Assembly: GCA_027475525.1 (NCBI GenBank)
Contig: JAMWFC010000090.1
Coordinates: 1,426,001-1,490,000 of the forward strand
Source: Macrolepiota albuminosa
Taxonomy: Eukaryota; Basidiomycota; Agaricomycetes; Agaricales; Agaricaceae
Direction: 5' to 3'
Length of the DNA stretch: 64,000 bases
Shown: one piece after another, positions 22,077-31,907 of the stretch
How positions within the stretch are numbered: the first letter of the stretch is position 1
How the letters are laid out: each line of letters begins with the position of its first letter
Program-made: the position numbers and the translations under genes
The notes under the pieces: model-generated
Told to the model about the DNA's origin: nothing
The model's input: only the letters and a program-made list of their open reading frames with translations
Database searches by the model: none

Positions 22077-23081
22077 ATGGTGGCAGATGGAAGGGTCCAG
22101 CCTGAATTGAGGACACCACTACCACCTGAGAGTGATCTGAAAAGGCAAAGGGGAGTTATAGAAGTAGGCAAAGGGAACCTGCCCTTTGAGCAGGTGCCTG
22201 CTGTCAATGGAGAGAAAATAGTAAAATTTCAAAGTGACAAGAAAGAGTTGTATCAGCCCAGAGTATGGCAGAGAAGGGAGGATGAGATTGTCAGCAAAAT
22301 ATTGGACAATGAGGTGACAATTTCTACAAGGGAATTGTTGAAGGTGCCAGCCTTACAGGAGGCTCTGGAGAAGACTTGGAGAAGGAGAGAAGGTGCTACC
22401 AAGTGGACAGCAGCCAAGGTCTTTGCACAAGAGGATAGAAGTGCTTCTGTAATGGGCCAGGTCAACATAGATGACTTGCCTCAACCAGGGTACCATATCT
22501 CTCAGAGTGAAGAAGAGGGGGTTCCAAAGGGATCAGTGGTTCATGAGGACTGTGTGGCTACCTTCTTGGAACAGCTTCCACCAGGGGATAGGCCAGAAGT
22601 GGTCTATGTGGCCAGAGACTTGCAAGTGTTGAGGTCTCTGTACCCTAGTGTGAATGACCAAGCTAAGGTGGAGGCTATATTGGACAGTGGGTCTCAGATT
22701 GTGTGCATGGCTTTGGACAAGGCATTAAGTCTGAGATTGACTTGGGATCCTGATATAAGGTTGCGCATGGAGAGTGCCAATCAACAGGTTAATGAGTCTT
22801 TGGGGATGGCCAAGAATGTGCCCTTCAAGTTTGCTGAGGGTTTTACAATATACTTGCAAGTGCATATATTTGAGAAACCTGCCTATACAGTATTACTGGG
22901 GAGGCCATTTGATACAGCCACTGAGAGTAATGTGCAGAACTTGAAGGATGGTAGTGCAATCATCACTATCAGGGATCCTAATACTGGGAAGAGGACTGCA
23001 CTGCCAACTTATGAGAGAGGCAAGGCACCCCCTAGTGGCAACAAGGAGGAGTTGGGAAAAGCTTCAGCCTTGAGGAGTTGA
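22077..23081 (+). CDS. GypA Gag C-terminus and aspartic protease
   Basis: This open frame of 334 residues continues the shifted Gag frame. At about residue 200 it has AILDSGSQIVCM, a retropepsin D-S-G site. The later segment PAYTVLLGRPFDTATES matches the LLGRPF flap-distal motif of gypsy proteases. The frame ends at TGA 23079-23081, overlapping the pol frame by four bases. A slippery heptamer lies 19 bases before the stop, and pol is in the -1 frame. Start 22077 is only where the frame is re-entered after a one-base indel; the true start is in Gag. Confidence 0.82.
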   Translation: MVADGRVQPELRTPLPPESDLKRQRGVIEVGKGNLPFEQVPAVNGEKIVKFQSDKKELYQPRVWQRREDEIVSKILDNEVTISTRELLKVPALQEALEKTWRRREGATKWTAAKVFAQEDRSASVMGQVNIDDLPQPGYHISQSEEEGVPKGSVVHEDCVATFLEQLPPGDRPEVVYVARDLQVLRSLYPSVNDQAKVEAILDSGSQIVCMALDKALSLRLTWDPDIRLRMESANQQVNESLGMAKNVPFKFAEGFTIYLQVHIFEKPAYTVLLGRPFDTATESNVQNLKDGSAIITIRDPNTGKRTALPTYERGKAPPSGNKEELGKASALRS

Positions 23082-23102
23082 TCCCAGATCAAGGAGAGGC
23101 TG
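23054..23102 (+). promoter_or_regulatory. Candidate -1 ribosomal frameshift signal between protease and pol
   Basis: The heptamer G GGA AAA at 23054-23060 is in the right phase relative to the protease frame (X XXY YYZ). Five bases later CAGCC (23065-23069) can pair with GGCTG (23098-23102), and inside it TTGA (23070-23073) with TCAA (23089-23092). CCTTGA/TCAAGG is an alternative 6-bp stem. A -1 slip here reads straight into pol (AGC TTC AGC CTT GAG GAG TTG). Inference from sequence only. Confidence 0.5.
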
Positions 23103-26100
23103 CAGTGATGATAGAGGGGAGTGAGGAGGAAGGTTTCTGGATCAAGGGGTACTGTGTCAAGGAGAAGAGTTTTGAGCAGCAAGAACTCAGAGATGTGTAC
23201 TTGGCTGCTTACCATGCTACTGGAAGAGAAGGAGAAAGGACAGGGCAGTTGCTGGGAGCTTACCTGAATGGAGAGCTTGGCTACCTACCTGAAGAGTTAA
23301 AGAGTGGGGGGGAGAAAAGCCAGGAGGAAACTGTACAAGTGTTTGGGAAATATAAGCCTGTTGCCAAGAAAGTTAGACCTGTGTTGGGTACTACACCAGA
23401 GGAGTTCAGGATAGAGAGGAATATCACTGGGGATCCTTTGAAGGATATGCCACCTTTGAGTCCACATCCACCTGAATTCAGACCTACTGGGAGGTACACA
23501 GAGGAGTGCAAACAGATTATTGACCAAGCACATGAAGGAGAGTTTCTATGGCCAGAAGAGAGGAAGTTATTGCACCAGCTGATGATGCAGCAGAATGAGG
23601 CCTTTGCATGGAATGACAGTCAGAAGGGGAAGTTCAAAGAGGAATACTTCCCACCTGTTGTTATGCCAGTAGTACCTCACCAGCCTTGGGTGTTGAAAAA
23701 CAGACCCATACCTCCTGGGAAGTACAATGACCTGTGCAAGGAGATTAAGAGGAAGTTGGAAGCAGGGGTTTATGAGAGGTCAAACTCCTCATATAGATCA
23801 CAATGGTTTGCTGTTCTGAAGAAGGATGGGAAAAGTCTGAGGCTTGTGCACAGTTTAGAACCTCTAAACAAAGTCACTATAGCTCATTCTGGAGTACCTC
23901 CTGCTACAGAAGAACTGGCCAACCACTTTGCTGGAAGAGCATGTGGTGGGATGTGTGATCTCTATGTTGGATATGATGAAAGGACTTTGGACCCTAAGTC
24001 TAGAGACTATACTACCTTTCAGACACCTTATGGAGCTCTGAGATTGGTGACATTGCCAATGGGATGGACTAATTCAGTTCCCATCTTCTATGATGATGTT
24101 ACTTATATCTTGCAGGATGAGATACCTCATGTCACTTGGCCTTATATTGATGATGTTCCAATAAGAGGACCTGAGACTAGGTATGAGTTGGAAGGAGGAG
24201 GGTATGAGACTATTGCAGAGAATCAAGGGATTAGGCGCTTTGTATGGGAGCACCTGAACAATGTCAATAGAGTTGTTCAGCGCATCAAGTATGCTGGAGG
24301 AACCTTCTCAGGGACTAAGTCTGTGCTATGTGCAGATGAAATCACTGTAGTGGGTCACTTGTGTTCTTATGAGGGGCACAAGCCAGAGACAAAGAGATAT
24401 GCAGTGGTCATGAGTTGGGGAGATTGCCGCAATGTCTCTGAGGTTAGGAAGTTCTTGGGAACTTGTGGTACCTTCAGGATGTTCATCCAGGACTATGCCA
24501 AGATCTCAGAGCCTATCAATAGGCTCACTAAAGATGATGTGGCTTTTGTCTGGGAGGAAGAACAGAAGGAGGCCATGAAGGAGATGAAAAGGAGGTTAGC
24601 AAATTGTGCAGCTCTAAGACCTATAGACTATGAGTCTGAAGGTGCTGTCATCTTGGCAGTAGACACTTCTTGGATGGCTGTGGGGTTTGGGATCTTCCAA
24701 GAAGACAGTACAAATCCAAAACAGAGGACTTGTGCTAGACTGGGGTCCATTACCTTGAATGAGAGGGAGGCTAGGTTTTCACAACCTAAGAGAGAGTTGT
24801 ATGGTCTTATGAGGGCATTACAAGTTAGCAGCTATTGGTTACTAGGGTGCAGAAAGCTTATCATTGAGAGTGATGCTAAATACCTCAAGGGCATGCTGAG
24901 CAACCCAGGAATAGGACCTAATGCTACTATAATGCGCTGGGTGGAAGCTGTACTTATGTACCACTTCACCTTGAGGCATGTGCCAGGGAAGACTTTCAGT
25001 ATGGATGGTCTATCTCGCAGAGAGAAGCAACCAGGAGATGAAGAGTATCCTCCTGTGGACCCATCTTTACTGGATGATCCAAAGCCAATGTCCTTTGAGT
25101 ATCCTGATGAGATTAACAAAGTACCTGGCTGGGAGGAACATGTGCCTCTCAAGTTAGAAGACTTCATGGATGAGATTGATACAAGAGGAGGCTACTTGTT
25201 AGCAGTCACTCCAGAGGATGTACAGGAGGAAGTGGATTTGGGTAGAGACAGGGAGCAAGGCCTAGCCTTGGGCTTACAAGAGCAAAGCACTAAAGTAGGG
25301 ACTACACTGAATCCAGTAGCAGTCTTGACTTTATCTACACTCTTGCTGCCAGAAGGGCCTTCTGCTGCTCCTGTGGAAGAGTATCAAGAGGACAGGAGAA
25401 CTGAGAAAGGGAAATCCTTAGATAACCTCTTGCCACTAGTACAGGATTGGCTTAGGAATCCTGGAAAGGTACCCAGAGAGGTGAAAGAGGGACAATTTCT
25501 TAAGTTTGCAAGACAGTTCTTCTTTGATCTTAAGGGAAGGTTTTACAAGAGAGGAGAAGAGGGGAAGCACAAGCTAGTCATAGAGAAGGACAGGAGGATG
25601 TATATGCTAAAGTCTGCTCATGATGCACTTGGTCACAGAGGGACTTTTGCAACTAAGGCTTTACTGGAGGAGAGGTTTTGGTGGCCAGAAATGGAAGCTG
25701 ATGTAAAGTGGTATATAGACACTTGTCATGCTTGCCAAGTAAGGCAGAAAGTTGCAGTATGCAGGCAGCCTGTGGTAGCCTACACTCCCAGTATATTTGA
25801 AACCATACACTTGGATACCATGCATATGACACCAAGTTCAAATGGGTGTAAATATATTGTACATGGGAGGTGTGCTTTAACCTCATGGATGGAGGGTAGA
25901 CCTTTAAAGAAGGATAACCACAAGTTGATTGGGCAGTGGTTGTTTGAAGAAGTGATATGCAGATGGGGCTGTATAAGCACTATTGTAACAGATAATGCTG
26001 GGCAGTTCACAAAAGTGGTACATTGGCTATCTAAGAAGTATGGGATACAGGGCATAACTATTGCTCCCTATAATTCTAGAGCTAATGGGAGGATAGAGAG

Positions 26101-26812
26101 ACCACATTGGGATGTGAGGCAGGCCTTGTATAAAGCCTGTGAAGACAGAACCAAGTGGTACTGGTTCTTCTGGCATGTAATGTGGGCAGACAGGATTACA
26201 GTTAGAAAGAGATTTGGGTGTTCCCCATTCTTCTTAGTAACTGGAGCACATCCTATACTACCCTTGGACTTAGTGGAAGCCACTTGGTTGGTAGACTGGC
26301 CTGATGGACCAGTATCTACAGAAGACTTAATTGGCTTAAGGGCTCAAGCACTGGCAAAGCACTACCAGCATGTGGAGGAAATGAGGGCTAGGGTCAGCAA
26401 GGAGAAGTTGAGATGGGCAGAGAACTTCACAAGGGAAAATGAAGCCTCTATCAAGGAGTACAAGTTCAAACCAAGAGACTTAGTACTGGTTAGAAACATA
26501 GTGGCAGCTAAATCTCTAAGTGGGAAAATGTCTGCGCGCTATTGGGGACCTATGGTGGTGTTGACTAGGACTAAGGGAGGCAACTATATAGTGGCAGAGT
26601 TGGATGGTACTGTATGGCAAGAAAGAGTAGCTGCCTTTAGGGTTATACCTTACAAGGCTAGGCAGCAAATCACTCTGCCTACTAGTATAGAGGAATGGAT
26701 TGATATTACTCCTTCTAAGCTACAAGAGCTAAGAGAAGAGAAGAATGAGGGACAGGTGGAGGAAGATCTCTACCTCCGGGGCATACACCTAGGGGAAGAA
26801 CAGGAAGAGTAA
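23078..26812 (+). CDS. GypA Pol: reverse transcriptase, RNase H, integrase
   Basis: An uninterrupted frame of about 1244 residues; the listed start is a TTG in the overlap, so it is likely translated by frameshift from Gag-protease. RT: WFAVLKKDGKSLRLVHSLEP (about residue 245), GGMCDLYVGYDERT (first Asp), LVTLPMGWTNSVPIF, and the YIDDV box at about 357. RNase H: VILAVDTSWMAVGFGIF at about 525 and IESDAKYL. Integrase: HDALGHRGTFATKALL with CHACQ (H-H-C-C), then core residues in IHLDTMH, VTDNAGQF and NGRIERP with 34-35 residues between the last Asp and Glu. The C-terminal part (FKPRDLVLVRN, YWGPMVVLTRTKGG) has no chromodomain. This is the best preserved pol in the window. Confidence 0.92.
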   Translation: MIPDQGEAAVMIEGSEEEGFWIKGYCVKEKSFEQQELRDVYLAAYHATGREGERTGQLLGAYLNGELGYLPEELKSGGEKSQEETVQVFGKYKPVAKKVRPVLGTTPEEFRIERNITGDPLKDMPPLSPHPPEFRPTGRYTEECKQIIDQAHEGEFLWPEERKLLHQLMMQQNEAFAWNDSQKGKFKEEYFPPVVMPVVPHQPWVLKNRPIPPGKYNDLCKEIKRKLEAGVYERSNSSYRSQWFAVLKKDGKSLRLVHSLEPLNKVTIAHSGVPPATEELANHFAGRACGGMCDLYVGYDERTLDPKSRDYTTFQTPYGALRLVTLPMGWTNSVPIFYDDVTYILQDEIPHVTWPYIDDVPIRGPETRYELEGGGYETIAENQGIRRFVWEHLNNVNRVVQRIKYAGGTFSGTKSVLCADEITVVGHLCSYEGHKPETKRYAVVMSWGDCRNVSEVRKFLGTCGTFRMFIQDYAKISEPINRLTKDDVAFVWEEEQKEAMKEMKRRLANCAALRPIDYESEGAVILAVDTSWMAVGFGIFQEDSTNPKQRTCARLGSITLNEREARFSQPKRELYGLMRALQVSSYWLLGCRKLIIESDAKYLKGMLSNPGIGPNATIMRWVEAVLMYHFTLRHVPGKTFSMDGLSRREKQPGDEEYPPVDPSLLDDPKPMSFEYPDEINKVPGWEEHVPLKLEDFMDEIDTRGGYLLAVTPEDVQEEVDLGRDREQGLALGLQEQSTKVGTTLNPVAVLTLSTLLLPEGPSAAPVEEYQEDRRTEKGKSLDNLLPLVQDWLRNPGKVPREVKEGQFLKFARQFFFDLKGRFYKRGEEGKHKLVIEKDRRMYMLKSAHDALGHRGTFATKALLEERFWWPEMEADVKWYIDTCHACQVRQKVAVCRQPVVAYTPSIFETIHLDTMHMTPSSNGCKYIVHGRCALTSWMEGRPLKKDNHKLIGQWLFEEVICRWGCISTIVTDNAGQFTKVVHWLSKKYGIQGITIAPYNSRANGRIERPHWDVRQALYKACEDRTKWYWFFWHVMWADRITVRKRFGCSPFFLVTGAHPILPLDLVEATWLVDWPDGPVSTEDLIGLRAQALAKHYQHVEEMRARVSKEKLRWAENFTRENEASIKEYKFKPRDLVLVRNIVAAKSLSGKMSARYWGPMVVLTRTKGGNYIVAELDGTVWQERVAAFRVIPYKARQQITLPTSIEEWIDITPSKLQELREEKNEGQVEEDLYLRGIHLGEEQEE

Positions 26813-27986
26813 CTCAGTCTTCCTGTCCCTAGAGCTCTGGGGTAGCTGGCAAAAGCGGGAAACACCTGGTAGTATTGTACTAGCTACTACAGTGGGTACA
26901 AGTAAACTACCAGGGAACGAGAGGAGACACAACGGCACGTCATCACGAAGTTGCTGAGGTGTGCAAATACAAACACGTGGTCACATGTGCTGAATCAAGC
27001 ATTCTCGGAAACGTAACCACGTGCTAGTCATGTTGATGTCAGCCTGGGCACCTGCCTTGGTAATCAAATCGTCGGTGCACCTGCTTATGTAATGTTGTCA
27101 CACGTAACTAAGCACGTGTTCACGTCAACAATTAAACACGTCGACACGCAAATATTATTGTTGATGTATTGAGCATGTGGGAACTAAGTTGGCTGATGTG
27201 GGTCTTGAAATGGTGGAAAACGTGGCAAAAGATGTATTAGTTGGACTACAGACAGGACGCAGTGTCTACGGCATAATACAAAGAATTGGAGATGTTATGC
27301 AAAATGCGCTAAGTCAGAGTCAAACGCAGGGTCAGCAGAACTGCTGATGGGAGCCCTGTGAGACAAGGATGTAAAAGCTGGAAGGGGAGGCCCTGCAGCT
27401 GTTGTCGTGTATAAAGAGGGCGTTGAAAAAGAGCGAAAGGGGATGACAAGGAGTGCAGGGACAGGAAGGAGCCTGAGATAGCCATGACGTCTCAGATGCA
27501 GCCAGGTACTGGAATTTGGTGGAAGTTGCCGTGGTTCTGCATGAATCAGAGGGATGTGGAGGCTTAGTAAATGACGAAGGCCGGAAGCATGTTTTGCATT
27601 TAGGAATACGTGTCCAGATAGTCTGTGGCAAGAAGAGACAAGTACAGAGAGGCAGGACGTAAGGAAGGACACACTCAGAAACCATCAGTGTGGGGAAAAC
27701 AAAGAGTTACCCCACACGATTGGATAAATGAGGAACTGAGTAGTGGGGATCGTGGCCTGAGGTGGGGAGGCGAAAAGAAGTTGGCTTCTCCGGGTGATCA
27801 GATCTCAGGAAGCAAGAAGAAGTGATGGCAAGGATCGGATCAGCAGATCGAAAGACTGATCATGATTGATCAGGAAGCAATTACATCAGTCAAACATCAT
27901 GTTAAAATTAAAAGACGTCGAATACAAGTTATTGCGCACAGAAAGCAAGTTTATTGGGCTACTATGTAGTAACAATACTATTGTAA
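26813..27986. other. GypA spacer between pol and the antisense gene
   Basis: No convincing gene. Short minus-strand frames at 27295-27685 have no recognisable motif and low-complexity composition. Three CACGTG palindromes (26974-26979, 27018-27023, 27113-27118) and further ACGT-containing words cluster in about 200 bp. The position suggests the 3' flank of the antisense gene or a regulatory region of the element. Confidence 0.4.
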
Positions 27987-29254
27987 CTACAAAGTAGCTT
28001 CAATAGCATTGTTTACCTCGTCAGTCTTGGAATCCGGCCCAGGGATCTCAACATCCGGGCTTTTGATGGCTGTCTGAGAAGAACAGAGAAAATGAGTACA
28101 AAATCGGAGCAGAATAAGCTGAGGAAACGAACCAACTTAGAAGGGGATCTGACTTGGAGCTCTCCAATACGGATCTCCATATCGGAAAGAGCCTGCTTGT
28201 CGAGAGCGGCCTGGATAGCCTCATGACGTGCAATAAGTTGCTTGCAACGTTGCTTGGCCATGTCCAGCGCAAAAAGCTGTTGGCAAGCGGTCTGGTCAAG
28301 TTCTTGGAGGTAGTCTCGGAGGGTGGCACATGAGACTTTGCCGTCTTTAGCAAGGATGCAGTCGGTCTCATCAAGAAGTGCTTGTGTGCAAGAGCTGTCA
28401 GGTCGATAAGAAGCTGGGGGGAAAATTTAAAGTGGAGTTATGTAATAAGGAGAAAAGGAACGCACCAACAGAGGGTTGAACGCGAGGCCTCTTGGAGTCG
28501 GGTGCGGCCTCAGGTGGGGGCTGGAGTGAGAGAGAAAAATGGGCAAATTGCGTAAATAATTCGTCGATTTGTATTTCTAGAAATAGAAAACAAGCTCACG
28601 TTGTTAGTCTTGCACTTGGCAGGACGAGGGGATGACACACTCATTATTTCCATGTTGCTGTCATGCTCTTGGTGGCAGTCACGGGCACAACAAGCCTCAT
28701 CACAGCGGTGGATCTGGAAAGGAAGGGAGAAATTAGAAAAGAAGTGGATGGGGGAAAAATGCAAGGAGTGACCTCAGCACGCTCTTTAGCAGCAGCTTGT
28801 TTGGCAGCTTCTTCGGCACGCTTGTCATTGATTAATTTCAAAATGCTGTCAGCAAAAATACACCAGTTTTTGAGGTTGGAAGAGGTCTGGAGGAGGCAAC
28901 GCTCAATGCGGTCCTGGACTTTATAGAGAACATCATAAAGGCCACACTGCTCGGCAATGGCAGGGAAGTCTGAGTGATCAATGAAGATCTGGGGACAATG
29001 TGCAAAAGTTTAACTTAGAACAAGAGCCAAAATTAGACATGACGCACAAGTTCGGCAGCTCCAAGATGCTGGGACACTAGAGTAGAGGACTCTTTTGCAA
29101 GAGCTTCCTCACAAAGGCGGGTGACAGCAGTGCCAAAAGCAGCAATGTGCTTGACGGACTTAATTTGTTGATCCTTATCACAGATAATGGCATTCTCAAG
29201 AAGAGAGTAGGGGTCGGTACTAAGGGATCTTTTGGGACCAGTAGGGGGAGCCAT
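27987..29254 (-). CDS. GypA antisense spliced gene, intact 315-residue ORF, unknown function
   Basis: Six exons can be joined by eye with GT-AG introns: 29254-29039, 28988-28773, 28713-28600, 28520-28466, 28413-28154 and 28073-27987. Exon lengths keep one open frame from ATG (MAPPTGPKRSLSTDPYSLLE) to TAG. Introns are 50-80 bp. Exon 2 ends in an Ala/Glu/Lys-rich helix (INDKRAEEAAKQAAAKERAE). Exon 3 is Cys/His-rich (HRCDEACCARDCHQEH), a possible metal-binding patch. Exon 4 has DSKRPR, NLS-like, and exon 5 looks helical. No known domain recognised. It lies inside GypA, opposite to gag-pol, just before the polypurine tract and 3' LTR. GypB has a gene in the same relative place. It could be an element-encoded accessory gene or a captured host gene. 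Confidence 0.8.
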
Positions 29255-29451
29255 GGGGGATGGTGAACTAGGGATGTAGGGGATGATAGGAGGGGTTTAA
29301 ATAGCCTTTGAGGTGACAGGGAGGACAGCGAAAACATGCGAAAGAAATCCATAAACATTACTGGAGGTCCAGACAAAAATTTTGATATGATAGCAAGAAA
29401 TGGGACTTGACCTAATCTGGAACTGTGAATGACTGAGGACAGTCTTTATTT

Positions 29452-30375
29452 GGTGGGGGGGAGATGATACAACGCTGTACTAGCAGTCAGGGACACACCA
29501 TGCACCAGAAGTCAAAATAAATATTTAATCATGGGCTGAAAACTGTAAGCCTCCTGGTAGCAGTCTCAACAAATAACCATCTCCGAAAACATCTCAACAA
29601 ATACACAGAAAAGTACAGAACAACAGGCAGGGACCAGTTCAAACTAGCAGCTCAACAATAGTCTAACCACTGTCATGGAGAGGAAAAGCATGGAAGCTGG
29701 CAATGGACGGAATAGGATGAAATTGGGAAATTATTATTGTTATTCAATATTATAATTTCTCAATTTCATCATCAAATCAGTCAATGTTCGATTTGACATA
29801 ACCAGAAGGAGGAAAGAAAAGAAGTAGGCAATGCAGGGAGGCGCTAAAAGAGGAAAGAAGGATCTATGAATGGGATTGTGCTAAATGAAGCTCAAGCAAA
29901 TGGGGAAGTGGCAATCTGAAACATCCGGAAGAATGGCGGAACGAGAAGTTGAATGGTGGAATGGGTGGCACTGAAACAGGCCTCCCAAAAGGGAAATTGG
30001 ACTATCAAATACGTTCTGGAAGTGGGAGAGTTTCCAACAAAGAGTCATATGTAGATAGTGGTCTGTGCACCAGAAAAACAGTATAAATAGCCCAAGTTTA
30101 GTAGAGAATAGACAGGCAATTGATAGGCAAAGGCTCGGTGATTCCCAGGGAGTGAATTGCTTAGGCCGGAGTTTGTTAAGAAACCTCGACTTGTAGGAAT
30201 ATTATTATTCTCATTCAATATTATAATTCCTCAAAACCTCGGTGTTTTGCAAGATTATTAAACACATTCAAGATAATAATTATCCCTTTCATCATCAAAG
30301 TTAGTGGGAATTCAAGGTCATATTCTACACTAGCAAGCCCCAGAACTATCAAGTAATACATCTACCAAGTACTAC
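29452..30375 (+). repeat. GypA polypurine tract and 3' LTR
   Basis: GGTGGGGGGGAGA (29452-29464) precedes TGATACAACGC at 29465. The LTR is about 911 bp, ending at the ACTAC target copy (30376-30380). It contains a TATA-like GTATAAATAG near 30080. Its first 370 bp match the 5' LTR and include, at 29562-29566, the intact AGTCT target that in the 5' LTR is split by a solo LTR1. Confidence 0.85.
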
Positions 30376-30380
30376 ACTAC

Positions 30381-31790
30381 ATGATGTGGGATGTGTGCTG
30401 AATCAAAGCCTTCAGGCTGTAAGTTATTTTACTATATCTTTACTTCACAGTAATCATTAAATTTTATAGTATGACTTCCTGTCAGCTGATATTGTTGAGC
30501 GGCTACTTTTAGCAACAAGTGTCATGCATTCTTTTGTGCATCAATGGGCCTGCCAGATTGTGAATAATCCTTGAATTGGAACAGGTTTAGACTTAACAAA
30601 TGGTGAAGGGGTTGAATGCCTATGGATGAGGATGAGGAAACTGATAGCAGTAACTAGGACATGTGGTGTTTGTATCTTTATAACTCACCTTATTTCAGAC
30701 TCTGACAAACTCTTTTAGTGATTTCACCACCTTTACATTGTTAATTAACAAGTAGCTTCTATTGGTGTTGAGTTGCACAATGACCTTGGTGCATGAATTT
30801 GCTGCCAGCTCAACAAAGGTGTGCAGCTTCAAGACACTAAAGCACACCAACTTTTGCAATTGTGTAGGATTGAAGAAGCAGTATTACAGTCTGAATAAGA
30901 ACTCCAATGAGTGTCTGAGCTGTTGGTTAGGGCTCGTCAGTTTTTGCCTCTTTTTATAAGCTACGTTCTTATTAAAAAATCATTCACAGAAGTACCTGTT
31001 TGCCTGAAAAAAGAACTAGATGCCGTTCTGGCATACCAGGGTAATATTCAAACATCTGAAAAAACTCTTCAAGCAACTTGAAATATCTTGTCAAAGGCGA
31101 TGCTATTAGCTGAATCTTTCAGAATCCTTGCCACTCTTCAAGATAACCATGAGCAATTGAGAGATGGCTTTGAGCAGCTATTCTCATCTCTGAGTATCCA
31201 GAACTCATATCTAGAACTACACAGCATTGACTTTGAGTTTGTCAAGTACCTCTTCATTGCTCGTGATCTCAAAATAAATGTTTGAAAGTGGGCTATTGGA
31301 AGCTTTTTTGAGTGGAAATGGCTAGACTAAGCTTCAGGTAGTCGTGACCAAGTGATAGGTATGTTTTTTTACAACTAAGTATCTTTTTATCTGCTCACAG
31401 CTTATTGTAGGTACCAAACTTCATCAGGCCACCTACACTGCTATCAAAAAACGTGCTCCGGTGCTTATAGCTGGGTTACAAAAATACAATGACATTTGTG
31501 CAACACTTACAGCTATGTACAAACCAGAGTGGGCTCTTTCTCTGCCTGAACCTCTACCTACTGAGTTATGGCCACTATGCAAGGCACCCAACCTGATGGA
31601 GGATGTGTAGATCAGTTGTCCTACAGAGGAAGTTCCACGCTGCTGGGTGAGCATTGCCATGCACTCATGGTCAAGCCAGTGCCAGCATCTAGTATTTCAG
31701 GTCTTCTATGCAACCAGAGGGGCAACCTCATTAGTAGGAGGAGGCATTGGAGAATAAGTCAGTGTGAATGACATAGTTGAGATTGATGAT
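30381..31790 (+). pseudogene. KDZ-type transposase gene, 3' part
   Basis: This continues the gene cut at 8824: HDVGCVLNQSLQA, MHSFVHQWACQIVNNP, NGEGVECLWMRMRKLIAV, ASIGVELHNDLGA, ILSKAMLLAESFRILATLQD, then KLHQATYTAIKKRAPVLIAG and PEPLPTELWPLC. GEGVExLW is characteristic of KDZ transposases. Several stops and frame changes lie between the pieces; some may be short introns (for example near 30660-30720), but stops inside conserved blocks show decay. Similarity fades by about 31790. Confidence 0.75.
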
Positions 31791-31907
31791 AATTTTTTTT
31801 TTTTGCTATGTATCAGGAGGTGAGACTCCAGCTCCCACACTTGGACCTCTGGACCAGACCACTAGTAATGCACACCTCAGAGGATCTCAGCGCTGAGAGG
31901 GAGGTGA

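Larger units (their letters stand above)
8825..30375 (+). mobile_element. GypA: Ty3/gypsy retrotransposon hosting nested insertions
   Basis: This element runs left to right and is flanked by ACTAC at 8820-8824 and 30376-30380, inside the KDZ gene. The duplication could also be read as CTAC with the LTR one base longer. Order: damaged 5' LTR, gag, protease, pol, a spliced antisense gene, a polypurine tract, and the 3' LTR. Inside it sit GypB (10113-20618) and two solo LTRs of family LTR1. Without these insertions it would be about 10 kb. Pol is a long open frame, but gag has two frameshifts and the 5' LTR has lost its end, so the copy is not autonomous. Confidence 0.88.

Noticed and set aside
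23281..26283. Several minus-strand frames opposite GypA pol
   Set aside because: Antisense shadows of a strongly conserved pol frame; no introns or motifs, unlike the antisense gene at 27987-29254.
27295..27685. Two minus-strand frames of 117-125 residues in the GypA spacer
   Set aside because: No motif, mutually overlapping in different frames, no splice links; probably chance.
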